From contig JALQVJ010000361.1 of assembly GCA_023260355.1 (NCBI GenBank), positions 1 to 8,514 on the forward strand: DNA of 8,514 nucleotides, in the 5' to 3' direction. Shown here piece by piece: positions 1 through 8,008 of this stretch. The notes beneath the pieces were generated by a model. It saw only the letters and a list, made by a program, of their open reading frames with translations, ran no database searches and was not told the origin of the DNA. This stretch comes from Burkholderiaceae bacterium (GTDB taxonomy: Bacteria > Pseudomonadota > Gammaproteobacteria > Burkholderiales > Burkholderiaceae_C). Position 1 is the first letter of the stretch. Every line of letters begins with the position of its first letter. A program made the position numbers and the translations under genes.

Positions 1-56
1 ACTCACGACGGGGCAAAATGTCCTATCATCCATCGACCTGTCTACCCCTGACAAAT

Positions 57-62
57 GAAGGA
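57..62 (+). promoter_or_regulatory. Shine-Dalgarno-like site before the acidic leader of the carB frame
   Basis: GAAGGA lies 8 bases upstream of the ATG at 71 and gives that start a normal bacterial initiation context. It matters because it suggests the acidic leader is the genuine beginning of some gene and not read-through from a random junction. The carB frame is also closed upstream by a TGA at 56-58, so translation cannot enter from further left. A TATCAT at 24-29 resembles a -10 box, but the window holds no -35 partner at normal spacing. Confidence 0.5.
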
Positions 63-70
63 TCTCCGCC

Positions 71-2815
71 ATGGCAGATGACGAAGTTGTTGACGAAGTC
101 GACGAAGAAGAAACCGAAGATGAAGAACTCATCGATGAAGAGTTTGAAACCATTTGCAAGCGCGGACTTGAGGCGTCACCAACCAATGAGCTGTTGATCG
201 AAGAGTCTTTGGTCGGTTGGAAAGAGTATGAGATGGAGGTCGTGCGTGACCGCGCTGACAACTGCATCATCGTATGCTCTATTGAAAACCTCGACCCCAT
301 GGGTGTACACACGGGTGACTCCATCACGGTGGCGCCAGCGCAAACGTTGACCGACAAGGAATACCAGATCATGCGAAACGCCTCTTTGGCTGTTTTGCGT
401 GAAATCGGTGTCGATACCGGAGGCTCAAACGTTCAGTTCTCCATCAACCCGAAAGACGGTCGCATGATCGTCATCGAGATGAATCCGCGTGTGTCTCGAT
501 CATCTGCGTTGGCTTCTAAGGCCACGGGATTTCCGATTGCCAAAGTGGCGGCCAAATTGGCGGTGGGCTTCACACTGGATGAGTTGCGCAACGACATCAC
601 CGGTGGCGCGACGCCCAGCAGCTTCGAGCCTAGCATTGACTATGTGGTCACTAAGATTCCACGCTTCGCATTCGAAAAGTTCCCAACTGCGGACAGCCGC
701 CTCACAACGCAGATGAAGTCAGTCGGCGAAGTGATGGCCATGGGCCGGACCTTCCAAGAGAGTTTCCAAAAGGCCCTGCGCGGACTGGAAGTTGGCGTTG
801 ACGGGATGAATGAAAAGACCGTTGACCGCGAGCTCTTGAAACGTGAATTGGGTGAGCCGGGCCCTGAGCGCATTTGGTATGTGGGCGATGCATTCGCCCA
901 AGGCTGGACAGTGCAAGAGGTATTTGACATTACGCGCATTGATCCTTGGTTCTTGGTGCAGATCGAAGAAATCGTCAAGATTGAGCTTCAGCTTGAACGC
1001 ACAAGCTTGGATGCCCTGGATGCTGAGACTTTGCGCGGGTTGAAGCAAAAAGGCTTCTCAGATCGCCGGTTGGCGAAATTGCTCAAGTCCACCGAAGGCA
1101 ATGTCCGCTCCAAACGCCACCAGCTGGGTATTCGCCCGGTGTACAAGCGTGTGGACACCTGTGCTGCTGAGTTCGAGTCTCACACTGCGTACATGTACTC
1201 GTCCTATGACGAGGAGTGCGAAGCAGCGCCTACGCAAAACAAAAAAATCATGGTGTTGGGCGGCGGGCCCAACCGCATTGGACAGGGTATTGAATTTGAC
1301 TATTGTTGCGTCCATGCGGCGATGGCCATGCGCGAGGATGGCTATGAAACCATCATGGTCAACTGCAACCCTGAAACAGTTTCGACGGACTACGACACCA
1401 GCGACCGCCTGTACTTCGAGCCTTTGACTTTGGAAGATGTGCTCGAGATCGTTGACAAGGAAAAGCCTGCGGGCGTGATCGTGCAATACGGCGGGCAAAC
1501 CCCGCTCAAACTTGCGCTCGGCTTGGAGGCTGCGGGTGTACCGATTATTGGTACCAGTCCTGACATGATCGACGCGGCGGAAGACCGCGAGCGCTTTCAA
1601 AAGCTGTTGCACGATTTGGGTTTGAAGCAGCCGCCCAATGCGACAGCACGCAACGAGACTGAGGCCATGGAAAAGGCGGATGCGCTCGGGTACCCATTGG
1701 TTGTCCGTCCCAGTTATGTGTTGGGTGGCCGAGCCATGGAGATCGTGCATGAGCCCCAAGATCTCGAGCGTTATATGCGTGAAGCGGTCAAAGTCAGCAA
1801 CGACTCTCCCGTGTTGCTGGATCGTTTTTTGAATGATGCGATCGAGTGTGATGTCGATGCGCTGTCGGATGGACAAGAGGTATTCATCGGTGGCGTGATG
1901 GAGCACATCGAGCAAGCTGGCGTGCACAGCGGCGACTCAGCATGCTCGCTGCCGCCGTACTACTTGCAAGCGAAAACAGTGGACGAGCTGAAGCGCCAAA
2001 CCAGAGAGATGGCCAAGGCGTTGAACGTAGTCGGATTGATGAACGTCCAGTTTGCGATTCAAGAGGTCGACGGTCAAGACGTGATCTATGTCTTGGAGGT
2101 GAATCCCCGCGCTTCCCGGACTGTGCCTTTTGTGTCGAAAGCAACCGGCATTCAATTGGCGAAAGTTGCTGCGCGCTGTATGGCCGGCCAGACCCTGGCA
2201 TCTCAGGGTGTCAAAGACGAAGTCACGCCGCCGTATTACAGCGTGAAAGAGGCTGTTTTCCCGTTTGTGAAATTCCCTGGCGTGGATACGATTCTGGGTC
2301 CTGAAATGAAGTCAACGGGTGAGGTCATGGGCGTCGGGAAGACCTTCGGTGAGGCCTTCGTCAAGGCACAGATGGGTGCCGGCACGCGTTTGCCACGCCC
2401 CGGTGATCAACTGAATCAGGTCTTCATGACGGTCAAAGACGGCGACAAGTTGCGTGCAGTTCAAGTGGCCAAGGACTTGGTGGAGTTGGGCTTCAGCCTC
2501 ATTGCCACCAAGGGCACGGCGGCTGCGATACAGGCAGCAGGTGTGCCGTGTGACATCGTGAACAAGGTTGCAGAAGGGCGCCCACATGTGGTCGACCTGA
2601 TCAAGAACAACCAGGTCTGCATGGTGATCAATACGGTTGAAGAGCGGCGCAATGCGATCGCCGACAGCCGGCAAATCCGCACCTCTGCCTTGTTGGCACG
2701 CATCACCACCTTCACCACGATTTCGGGCGCCGAAGCCGCCGTTGAAGGCATTCGACAGGTGGATGATCTGGATGTGTACTCTGTCCAAGAGATGCACGCC
2801 CAGCTCCCATCCTGA
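71..2815 (+). CDS. carB: Carbamoyl phosphate synthetase large subunit, N-terminally truncated and fused to a short acidic leader
   Basis: CarB makes carbamoyl phosphate from bicarbonate, ATP and ammonia delivered by CarA, for pyrimidine and arginine synthesis in the cytoplasm. The frame has 914 residues against about 1073 in E. coli. Residues 1-22 are an acidic leader (14 of 22 are D or E) with no resemblance to CarB. Homology starts at residue 23 ([10 protein letters not shown]), near E. coli position 186. So the first pre-ATP-grasp subdomain and the ATP-site arginines R129 and R169 are missing. Still visible are GWKEYEMEV and GVHTGDS (E215 and H243 equivalents), the [11 protein letters not shown] strand, the oligomerisation region (about 240-390), the complete second synthetase half from [15 protein letters not shown] (about 391), and the MGS-like allosteric domain (about 780-914, ending SVQEMHAQ). 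The ATG has an AAGGA box 8 bases upstream. Identity is certain. Whether the truncation is real is open, and the carboxyphosphate site is predicted to be non-functional as written. Confidence 0.9.
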   Translation: MADDEVVDEVDEEETEDEELIDEEFETICKRGLEASPTNELLIEESLVGWKEYEMEVVRDRADNCIIVCSIENLDPMGVHTGDSITVAPAQTLTDKEYQIMRNASLAVLREIGVDTGGSNVQFSINPKDGRMIVIEMNPRVSRSSALASKATGFPIAKVAAKLAVGFTLDELRNDITGGATPSSFEPSIDYVVTKIPRFAFEKFPTADSRLTTQMKSVGEVMAMGRTFQESFQKALRGLEVGVDGMNEKTVDRELLKRELGEPGPERIWYVGDAFAQGWTVQEVFDITRIDPWFLVQIEEIVKIELQLERTSLDALDAETLRGLKQKGFSDRRLAKLLKSTEGNVRSKRHQLGIRPVYKRVDTCAAEFESHTAYMYSSYDEECEAAPTQNKKIMVLGGGPNRIGQGIEFDYCCVHAAMAMREDGYETIMVNCNPETVSTDYDTSDRLYFEPLTLEDVLEIVDKEKPAGVIVQYGGQTPLKLALGLEAAGVPIIGTSPDMIDAAEDRERFQKLLHDLGLKQPPNATARNETEAMEKADALGYPLVVRPSYVLGGRAMEIVHEPQDLERYMREAVKVSNDSPVLLDRFLNDAIECDVDALSDGQEVFIGGVMEHIEQAGVHSGDSACSLPPYYLQAKTVDELKRQTREMAKALNVVGLMNVQFAIQEVDGQDVIYVLEVNPRASRTVPFVSKATGIQLAKVAARCMAGQTLASQGVKDEVTPPYYSVKEAVFPFVKFPGVDTILGPEMKSTGEVMGVGKTFGEAFVKAQMGAGTRLPRPGDQLNQVFMTVKDGDKLRAVQVAKDLVELGFSLIATKGTAAAIQAAGVPCDIVNKVAEGRPHVVDLIKNNQVCMVINTVEERRNAIADSRQIRTSALLARITTFTTISGAEAAVEGIRQVDDLDVYSVQEMHAQLPS
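80..140 (+). repeat. Imperfect GAYGAAG heptamer repeats encoding Asp-Glu in the acidic leader
   Basis: The heptamer GACGAAG or GATGAAG occurs five times, at 80-86, 92-98, 101-107, 119-125 and 134-140. Every copy is in the same reading frame and encodes Asp-Glu plus the first base of the next codon. The last copy runs directly into the first bases of recognisable carB sequence (GAAGAGTTTGAA at 137-148). Such purine-rich low-complexity sequence could have provided short homology for a recombination or assembly joint. It may equally be simple acidic coding sequence. Confidence 0.5.
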
Positions 2816-2867
2816 CGTTTGCGACTGATCGCAGAGTGGTTTAAACTCGCGTCATCGTTGAGCGCAC

Positions 2868-2895
2868 ACCGCCGCTGGGTCACACCACCGGCGGT
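2868..2895 (+). terminator. GC-rich hairpin between carB and greA, possible weak terminator or leader structure
   Basis: ACCGCCG at 2868-2874 is exactly complementary to CGGCGGT at 2889-2895, leaving a 14-base loop. The 3' side is followed by TTGTCATTT, which is T-rich but not an unbroken T tract. The hairpin sits 53 bases after the carB stop and 27 bases before the greA start. It could end part of the carB transcript or form structure in the greA leader. The long loop and weak T tract keep confidence low. Confidence 0.35.
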
Positions 2896-2912
2896 TTGTC
2901 ATTTAAGAATCT

Positions 2913-2916
2913 GGAG
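2913..2916 (+). promoter_or_regulatory. Ribosome binding site that fixes the greA start
   Basis: GGAG lies 6 bases before the ATG at 2923. It supports that start over an in-frame TTG at 2896, which would add nine residues (ending NLEIL) that are not part of the GreA family. Starting at 2923 gives exactly 158 residues, the usual GreA length. Confidence 0.75.
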
Positions 2917-2922
2917 ATCCTG

Positions 2923-3399
2923 ATGGCCACTTTTCCCGTGACCAAACGCGGTGCAGACAAGCTCAAAGCCGAACTGCAACAACTCAAAACGGTTGATCGC
3001 CCTGCGGTCATCAATGCGATTGCCGAGGCCCGCGCGCAGGGCGACTTGAGTGAGAACGCGGAATACGATGCAGCGAAAGATCGCCAAGGTTTCATTGAAG
3101 GCCGCATCGCCGAAATCGAAAGCAAGCTTGCGACGGCACAAGTCATTGATCCCGCTGTGATCGAGGCTGGTGGCAAGGTGGTCTTTGGTGCCACGGTTGA
3201 CCTCGAGGACGAAGACAGTGGCGAGGCAGTGACCTACCAGATCGTCGGGGAGGATGAGGCGGACTTGAAACAAGGGCTGATCAATATCGGCTCGCCGATT
3301 GCCCGCGCATTGATCAGCAAGGAAGAGGGCGACGTCGCCGAAGTCCAAACCCCCGGCGGCGTGCGCCGATTGGAAATCATCCGTGTGAGATACGAGTGA
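2923..3399 (+). CDS. greA: Transcription elongation factor GreA
   Basis: GreA enters the secondary channel of RNA polymerase and stimulates cleavage of the backtracked transcript 3' end, rescuing arrested complexes. The product is 158 residues, the same as E. coli GreA. Residues 1-75 form the N-terminal coiled coil. Its tip carries the motif [13 protein letters not shown], with acidic residues D41 and E44 in the same positions as in E. coli, where they help hold the catalytic magnesium. The C-terminal FKBP-like domain (about 80-158) contains [16 protein letters not shown] followed by TPGG. It follows carB at 107 bp, an order I recall as common in Burkholderiales, and its TGA stop overlaps the GTG start of the next gene. 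No unusual residues were seen. A GreB assignment is unlikely given the length and the match at the tip. Confidence 0.96.
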   Translation: MATFPVTKRGADKLKAELQQLKTVDRPAVINAIAEARAQGDLSENAEYDAAKDRQGFIEGRIAEIESKLATAQVIDPAVIEAGGKVVFGATVDLEDEDSGEAVTYQIVGEDEADLKQGLINIGSPIARALISKEEGDVAEVQTPGGVRRLEIIRVRYE

Positions 3400-3818
3400 T
3401 CTTCCGACTCACACGCATTTTGGCGGGGCTTTGGTGGGGAGGCATGACAGCCCTCTCTTTTGTCGCGGTACCCGTGATATTCGGGTCTGCCCAGGATCAC
3501 ACCGAGGCGGGGCGCATTGCGGCGCAGATTTTTTCGGCCCAAAGCGTGTGGGCCATGGGTCTAGCGTTTTTGATTTGGCTCTTGGCGCAAATGGATGCAC
3601 TCTCCAAGGGGAGGCGTGTGGGCAAGGCGCTTTGGCTTGTGATTATTTTGACCCTCATCAGCCATTGGGGTATTGCTCCGCTGATCGTGAGTGCGCGGAG
3701 CACAGGGGGAAATTTGGCGCTTTGGCATGGTGTCGGCAGCGCCTTGATTTTCGCGACCTGGCTCTCAGCGGGCTGGGTGAACTGGCGACTCTCGTCTCGC
3801 CAAAGCGTTTTTTCTTGA
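3396..3818 (+). CDS. DUF4149-type four-helix inner membrane protein
   Basis: Function is unknown. The 140-residue product has four likely membrane helices at about residues 7-30, 50-66, 79-98 and 109-130. These are joined by short loops, with a basic cytoplasmic-type loop KGRRVGK near 71-77. The pattern R-L-x(5)-W-x-G near the start, then FVAVPVIFG and an AGRIAAQIF segment, fits the DUF4149 family as I know it, often annotated as next to greA in betaproteobacteria. The start is GTG at 3396, overlapping the greA stop as GTGA. No strong separate Shine-Dalgarno is seen, so translation is probably coupled to greA. Coupling suggests co-expression but does not prove a shared function. The fourth helix ends near residue 130 and leaves a short polar tail. 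The family call is from pattern memory. The membrane nature is clear from the sequence. Confidence 0.82.
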   Translation: MIFRLTRILAGLWWGGMTALSFVAVPVIFGSAQDHTEAGRIAAQIFSAQSVWAMGLAFLIWLLAQMDALSKGRRVGKALWLVIILTLISHWGIAPLIVSARSTGGNLALWHGVGSALIFATWLSAGWVNWRLSSRQSVFS

Positions 3819-3880
3819 GACCTTCATACCCAACACGCGCATAGACAGGCCAGGGTCTGTGCCCATCAGGCCGCGTCGAT

Positions 3881-4753
3881 TCAGGGCAAATTGAGGGTTC
3901 GCTTGGCAGAGATCAAGGTGTTCGCAAGCAGCATGGTGATGGTCATTGGCCCAACCCCACCCGGCACCGGCGTGATCGCACCGGCAACCTCTTTGACCGA
4001 CAAGTAGTCCACGTCGCCGCACAACTTGCCTTCGTCGTCGCGATTCATACCGACGTCGATGACAATGGCGCCCGGCTTGACCATGTCAGCAGTCAATACA
4101 TTGCGTTTGCCAACGGCTGCGACCACGATATCGGCCTGCCGTGTGATGTCCGCTAAATTGGCTGTCCCACTGTGGCAAATCGTGACAGTGGCGTTGCGTT
4201 GCAACAGCATCATCGCCATGGGTTTGCCAACGATATTGCTGCGCCCAATCACGACCGCGTGCTTGCCACGCAAGTCCAGGCGATCGCCATCTGGCGATAG
4301 GCTCTCCAACATCTTCATGCACCCAAATGGCGTGCATGGCCAAAATCCAGGCAGGCCGACCATCAGCGCGCCTGCGCTCTCGACGTGGAACCCATCAACG
4401 TCTTTGTGGGCGCTGATTGCCTCAAGCACTTTTTGACTGTCGATGTGGCGCGGCAGCGGGAGCTGAACCAAGATGCCATGAATGCTTGGGTCATCGTTGA
4501 GTTGGTTCACTCGCTCAAGCAAAGCGGACTCGCTCATTGACGCATCGTGTCGCTCAAGGACCGAGTACATCCCTGCCTCTTCGCATGCCTTGACCTTATT
4601 GCGCACATAAACCTGACTGGCAGGATCCTCTCCGACCAAGATCACAGCCAACCCGGGTGTTACGCCCTGGGCTTTGAGCGCACTGACATCGGCCTGTATG
4701 CTGGAGCGGATTGAACGAGAGAGAGCAAGACCGTCAATGATTGTTGCAGACAT
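3881..4753 (-). CDS. folD: Bifunctional methylenetetrahydrofolate dehydrogenase / methenyltetrahydrofolate cyclohydrolase FolD
   Basis: FolD converts 5,10-methylene-THF to 5,10-methenyl-THF with NADP and then to 10-formyl-THF, supplying one-carbon units for purines and initiator tRNA. The product has 290 residues, a normal length. Visible motifs are [13 protein letters not shown], with Y49 and catalytic K53; VQLPLP at 96-101; DVDGFH at 118-123, holding the folate-site aspartate D120; PCTPFG at 139-144; the dinucleotide-binding [12 protein letters not shown] at 167-178; and [11 protein letters not shown] near the C-terminus. The SPDGDRLD stretch at 153-160 looks slightly longer than in close relatives. 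The ATG at 4753 gives the expected start (SATIIDG), although no good Shine-Dalgarno precedes it. It lies 63 bp downstream of the response regulator on the same strand, with a hairpin between them, so co-transcription is possible but may be attenuated. It converges with the DUF4149 gene. Confidence 0.96.
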   Translation of the reverse strand: MSATIIDGLALSRSIRSSIQADVSALKAQGVTPGLAVILVGEDPASQVYVRNKVKACEEAGMYSVLERHDASMSESALLERVNQLNDDPSIHGILVQLPLPRHIDSQKVLEAISAHKDVDGFHVESAGALMVGLPGFWPCTPFGCMKMLESLSPDGDRLDLRGKHAVVIGRSNIVGKPMAMMLLQRNATVTICHSGTANLADITRQADIVVAAVGKRNVLTADMVKPGAIVIDVGMNRDDEGKLCGDVDYLSVKEVAGAITPVPGGVGPMTITMLLANTLISAKRTLNLP

Positions 4754-4772
4754 GTGCGCAGTATCAAGTTAG

Positions 4773-4789
4773 GAGCCCTGAAGGGGCTC
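4773..4789 (-). terminator. Hairpin between the response regulator gene and folD
   Basis: GAGCCC at 4773-4778 pairs perfectly with GGGCTC at 4784-4789 around a 5-base loop. Read on the minus strand it lies just after the response regulator stop (4817) and before the folD start (4753). The sequence after the stem is CTAACTTG, which lacks a clear T tract. A strong Rho-independent terminator is therefore unlikely. It may be an attenuator or a 3' end processing structure. Confidence 0.4.
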
Positions 4790-4816
4790 AGTGTCGGATT
4801 GAGCAGGAGGGGTTGG

Positions 4817-5449
4817 TCAGTGCTTGGTGCCTGATGCCGCTGGAGCGAGCGCGATTTTCAGCAAATCTGCCACTGTATTTGCACTCAATTTTTCCATGAT
4901 GTTGGCGCGGTGGGCTTCAACCGTTTTGATGCTGATATTGAGGTCGTCGGCAATTTGCTTGTTCAAGCGCCCAGCCACAATTCGGTCCAAGACTTGGGAT
5001 TCACGCGTGGTCAGCTTTGACAACAAAGCATCCCGTGTCGCTGCTTGGCTCGAGGCTTCGAATAGGTCCTGTGCCGCGCTCAGCATGCGCTCGACCATGC
5101 TCAGCAGATCTGTCTCTTTGAATGGCTTTTGAATGAAATCCAAAGCCCCCTTCTTCATCGCGTCAACAGCCATGGGAACATCCCCGTGGCCAGTGATGAA
5201 GATGATGGGCAGCGGCGATTGGCGCTCGATCAGTCGATCCTGCAACTCAAGGCCAGACATCCCATCCATGCGCACATCTGCGATGAGGCAGGCGACCTCA
5301 CGGGGGTCATATCTGCCAAGGAAACTCTCTGCCGAATCGAAACACCGCACGCGGTAGTCCTGCCCTTCGAGCAACCACTGCAAAGAATCCCTGACGGCTT
5401 CGTCATCGTCAACGATATAGATCATGCCCTTTTTGGCGCTGGTATTCAT
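4817..5449 (-). CDS. FixJ/NarL-type two-component response regulator with LuxR-type DNA-binding domain
   Basis: This is a cytoplasmic transcription regulator switched by phosphorylation, 210 residues long. The receiver domain (about 9-125) has the acidic triad D14-D15-D16, phosphoacceptor D58 in LIADVRMDGMSG, T86 in ITGHGD and K108 in IQKPF. These are all the residues expected of an active receiver. A linker (about 126-142) leads to a LuxR-type helix-turn-helix (about 143-202) with LTTRESQVLDRIVAGRLNKQ and the recognition-helix region SIKTVEAHRANIMEKL. The DVRMDGMSG and GDVPMAVDAMKKGA wording is typical of the FixJ/TtrR/DctR branch. The ATG lies only 9 bp after the kinase stop, with GAGTGAG at the end of the kinase gene as the likely ribosome site. 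This strongly supports one operon and a cognate pair. Target genes cannot be read from the protein. The divergent aceE promoter and its own operon are obvious candidates. Confidence 0.93.
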   Translation of the reverse strand: MNTSAKKGMIYIVDDDEAVRDSLQWLLEGQDYRVRCFDSAESFLGRYDPREVACLIADVRMDGMSGLELQDRLIERQSPLPIIFITGHGDVPMAVDAMKKGALDFIQKPFKETDLLSMVERMLSAAQDLFEASSQAATRDALLSKLTTRESQVLDRIVAGRLNKQIADDLNISIKTVEAHRANIMEKLSANTVADLLKIALAPAASGTKH

Positions 5450-5458
5450 TTGTCAATC

Positions 5459-8008
5459 TCACTCATGGTCTACAGGGGATATGGTTTGGGGCGCGATGTC
5501 AGTGGGCTCCGACGCCAGACTGACAGGAATCCAAAAGCTGAAACAACACCCGGTGATCGTGCTTCCATTGTAGATGTTCTCTACGTTCATGCGCCCGTGA
5601 TGGGACTCCACAATACTGCGGCATAACTTCAGGCCAATGCCCATGCCCTCGGACTTCGTGCTGTAAAACGCGTCATAAATGCGCTCCTTGATCTCATCAG
5701 GGATGCCTGTCCCTGTGTCGCGAACTTGGAACTCAACAACTTTTTGCCCGTCGACCTCGGTCGGCCGAACATTGAGCTCCACCTCGCGTTGGTTGTGCGG
5801 GCGTTTGGCATGGCTCACGGACTCCGCCCCATTTTTGATCAAGTTAATCAGGACCTGCTCGATCAAAATGGGGTCAGCCATGACATTGGGCATGCGGGCG
5901 GCCATGTAGTAATTCAGGCGCACATCTTGGCGGCGCAATTCGATCTGCGCCAACTCGAGCGCGTCCGATACGATGTCGCTGACCTTTGTCGAAGACACGG
6001 AGGGTTCGCTGCGCTTCACAAAGGTGCGGATGCGAGAAATGATTTGCCCAGCACGTTGCGCCTGTTTGGTGGTTTTTTCCAAGGCACTCAGCAGCGCCTC
6101 GGGTTCAAGCTGTTGGCGCTGCAATCGCGAGATCATCCCGCTGCAATAGTTGGCAATCGCAGCAAGCGGCTGGTTGAGTTCGTGTGCAACGCTAGAGGCC
6201 ATCTCGCCCATCGTGATGAGGCGACTTGCTGCCTGTGCCTTTTCGGACTGCTTTTGCGCCTGCTCTTGGGCCTCATGTCGTGCCGTCACATCAGTGGCGA
6301 TGACAACTTGCGCAAGACTGCCATCGACCCAGGTGATGTAGCGAGAACGCACTTCCAACCAAATGCCGAGCTTGTCGTCAAAAACGTTCGTGTCCTCCGT
6401 CGAAGCCTCGAGGAGCGTGTCCGTAGGAATCCCAGACATTTCATCGACGGAGTCATGCTGCTCGTCCCGCAGCAGGCCCATTTGTGCATGCATGACCATG
6501 CGGTGGTGACCTGAGACATCTTCGCCATACCAATGGCGGTATTTCGCGTTGCCGAACAACAGTGAGTTCCCGCCGAGATTGGCCACCGAAACGGCAGCGT
6601 CCAAGCCCTCCAGCACAATCGTGAAGCGCTCGTGCGCAGCGGCCAACTCTTCGCGGGTCTTTTTGGGTTCTGTGATGTCGGTGATGGACGCCATCCACCC
6701 GGTTTGCTCCCCGTTGTGGGAGACCAGTGGGGACATGTACATGCGGGCAAAGAATGTGTCTCCGCTTCTTCGCCGCAAGCGCACCTCAAACCCCGAGTGG
6801 TTCACGATGCCCTTGAGCTCGCTGGCCAAACGCTCCAAGAGCATGGCGTGATCCTCTTCCGCCCAAAACGAAAACGGTGGGTGCTGTCCGACCAACTCGG
6901 CCTCAGACCAACCTGTCATTCGGCAAAACGCAGGATTCACATAGGTGATTCGGCCTTGCATGTCCATCGCACGCATGCCGGTGAGCATCGAGTCCTCCAT
7001 CGCGCGCCGGAAAAACGTCTCGTCCATCAGCGCCCTTTGGGTACTCAACCGCCTTCGGGCATGCCGCCAGTTGTTGATCAGCATCCACAGCGTCAGAAGA
7101 CTCAAGCCACCCACAGCCCACTGCAAAAACGTCCCCAAAAAATCCGAGGAGGTGCGATAGCCGCGCAGTTGGATGAACAGATCGTCGCTGATCGGCGCGA
7201 GGCCGATGCGCGCGGTGGGCGGCGGTGATACCCACGGCAAGTACTCCTGGAGGCGAGATGGGGACGCAGGCCAATGCCCAGCCACGGCATTGCCACTTCC
7301 GTCCGCCATCAACACGGCGTAGCGGTTGCTGAGTTCAGCGGGTAGCGCGAACTGCAACAGTGACTCGAGATTGAATTCGGCGACCAAAACTTTGACCAGC
7401 CTGAGGCCATCAAAGATCGGGATGTACGCCAGCACGGTGTGGGCACCAAAATCCGTCCCGATGATGGGGCGTGGCGCGACTGCTGGGCCAAACACGGCTC
7501 TGCGCTCGCGCCAAATCATGCCCATGCCATCTGGGGTGATACCTTGAAGCAGCGATTCAGGCTGGCGCAACTGTGAGGCAGACGCTTGCGCGCTGATGTA
7601 CAGCGCAGTCAAACCATTCTCCGAGTCGAACATGGCCACCCCCAAAAGCTCTGGGAACTGGCTGGTCAACACGGCCGACTGGAATTGGAATTCCTGCAAA
7701 TCTTTGGTGCGATTGACCTCGTCGCCGATGCGTGTGAGCTGACCAATGCGATCCATCACGCGAAGCTTGAGACTTTGCAGCGCAAAGTTGCTGTCCCGAT
7801 TGACGGCCTCTTGTTCCCGGTCAACCTCTTCGATCCGAAGGTAAGCCACGGTACTCACCAACGCCGTTGAGAACAACAGCACAGAAATGAGGGGCCCAAT
7901 CATCAAAAGCCGCTCCTGCCGCAGCGGGTCTTGTCGTTGCCACCACAAGCGCCATTGGCGTGCCTTGTGTCGCAACCAGTTCGATTGGGTGATGGGGAAT
8001 CGGCTCAC
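5459..8008 (-). CDS. Membrane-bound PAS-domain sensor histidine kinase
   Basis: This 849-residue kinase is predicted to sit in the inner membrane and phosphorylate the regulator encoded 9 bp downstream. In order it shows a basic, tryptophan-rich N-terminus, a membrane helix at 34-57, a periplasmic region of about 230 residues (58-289), and a second helix at about 290-311. Then come PAS 1 (about 332-446, with GRITYVNPAFCRMTGWSEAELVG and closing DITEPKK) and PAS 2 (about 460-575, closing ATDVT). HisKA follows with phosphoacceptor H609 in SSVAHELNQPLAAIANY, then HATPase with N box INLIKNGAES (722-726), G1 DTGTGIP (764-770) and G2 EGMGIGL (787-793). The H box resembles the FixL/DctB group. There is no receiver domain. 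The periplasmic region may be Cache-like (VLMADGSGNAVAG), but this is inference. The start is GTG at 8008 without a clear Shine-Dalgarno. The first in-frame ATG (residue 36) would keep both helices, so the start is uncertain. The signal is unknown. Confidence 0.94.
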   Translation of the reverse strand: MSRFPITQSNWLRHKARQWRLWWQRQDPLRQERLLMIGPLISVLLFSTALVSTVAYLRIEEVDREQEAVNRDSNFALQSLKLRVMDRIGQLTRIGDEVNRTKDLQEFQFQSAVLTSQFPELLGVAMFDSENGLTALYISAQASASQLRQPESLLQGITPDGMGMIWRERRAVFGPAVAPRPIIGTDFGAHTVLAYIPIFDGLRLVKVLVAEFNLESLLQFALPAELSNRYAVLMADGSGNAVAGHWPASPSRLQEYLPWVSPPPTARIGLAPISDDLFIQLRGYRTSSDFLGTFLQWAVGGLSLLTLWMLINNWRHARRRLSTQRALMDETFFRRAMEDSMLTGMRAMDMQGRITYVNPAFCRMTGWSEAELVGQHPPFSFWAEEDHAMLLERLASELKGIVNHSGFEVRLRRRSGDTFFARMYMSPLVSHNGEQTGWMASITDITEPKKTREELAAAHERFTIVLEGLDAAVSVANLGGNSLLFGNAKYRHWYGEDVSGHHRMVMHAQMGLLRDEQHDSVDEMSGIPTDTLLEASTEDTNVFDDKLGIWLEVRSRYITWVDGSLAQVVIATDVTARHEAQEQAQKQSEKAQAASRLITMGEMASSVAHELNQPLAAIANYCSGMISRLQRQQLEPEALLSALEKTTKQAQRAGQIISRIRTFVKRSEPSVSSTKVSDIVSDALELAQIELRRQDVRLNYYMAARMPNVMADPILIEQVLINLIKNGAESVSHAKRPHNQREVELNVRPTEVDGQKVVEFQVRDTGTGIPDEIKERIYDAFYSTKSEGMGIGLKLCRSIVESHHGRMNVENIYNGSTITGCCFSFWIPVSLASEPTDIAPQTISPVDHE

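Noticed and set aside
1..58. C-terminal end of an upstream gene (frames closing at TGA 49-51 or TGA 56-58)
   Set aside because: The short tails read in these frames match nothing I recognise, in particular not the end of CarA, and are too short to support a call.
1058..1927. 289-residue open frame antisense to carB
   Set aside because: It lies entirely opposite conserved carB codons, has no recognisable domain and a composition rich in His, Arg and Leu, typical of a GC-rich antisense shadow.
2896..2922. Longer greA start at TTG 2896
   Set aside because: The extra nine residues are not part of GreA. ATG 2923 has a GGAG at good spacing and gives the standard 158 residues.
3819..3880. Bidirectional terminator between the DUF4149 gene and folD
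   Set aside because: Only weak, competing pairings were found (for example ACAG with CTGT near 3845-3860 and GGG with CCC near 3853-3863), with no T tract on either strand.
5726..6514. 262-residue open frame antisense to the histidine kinase
   Set aside because: It is fully opposite the PAS 2, HisKA and HATPase coding sequence, whose motifs are unambiguous. No family pattern or convincing ribosome site supports it.
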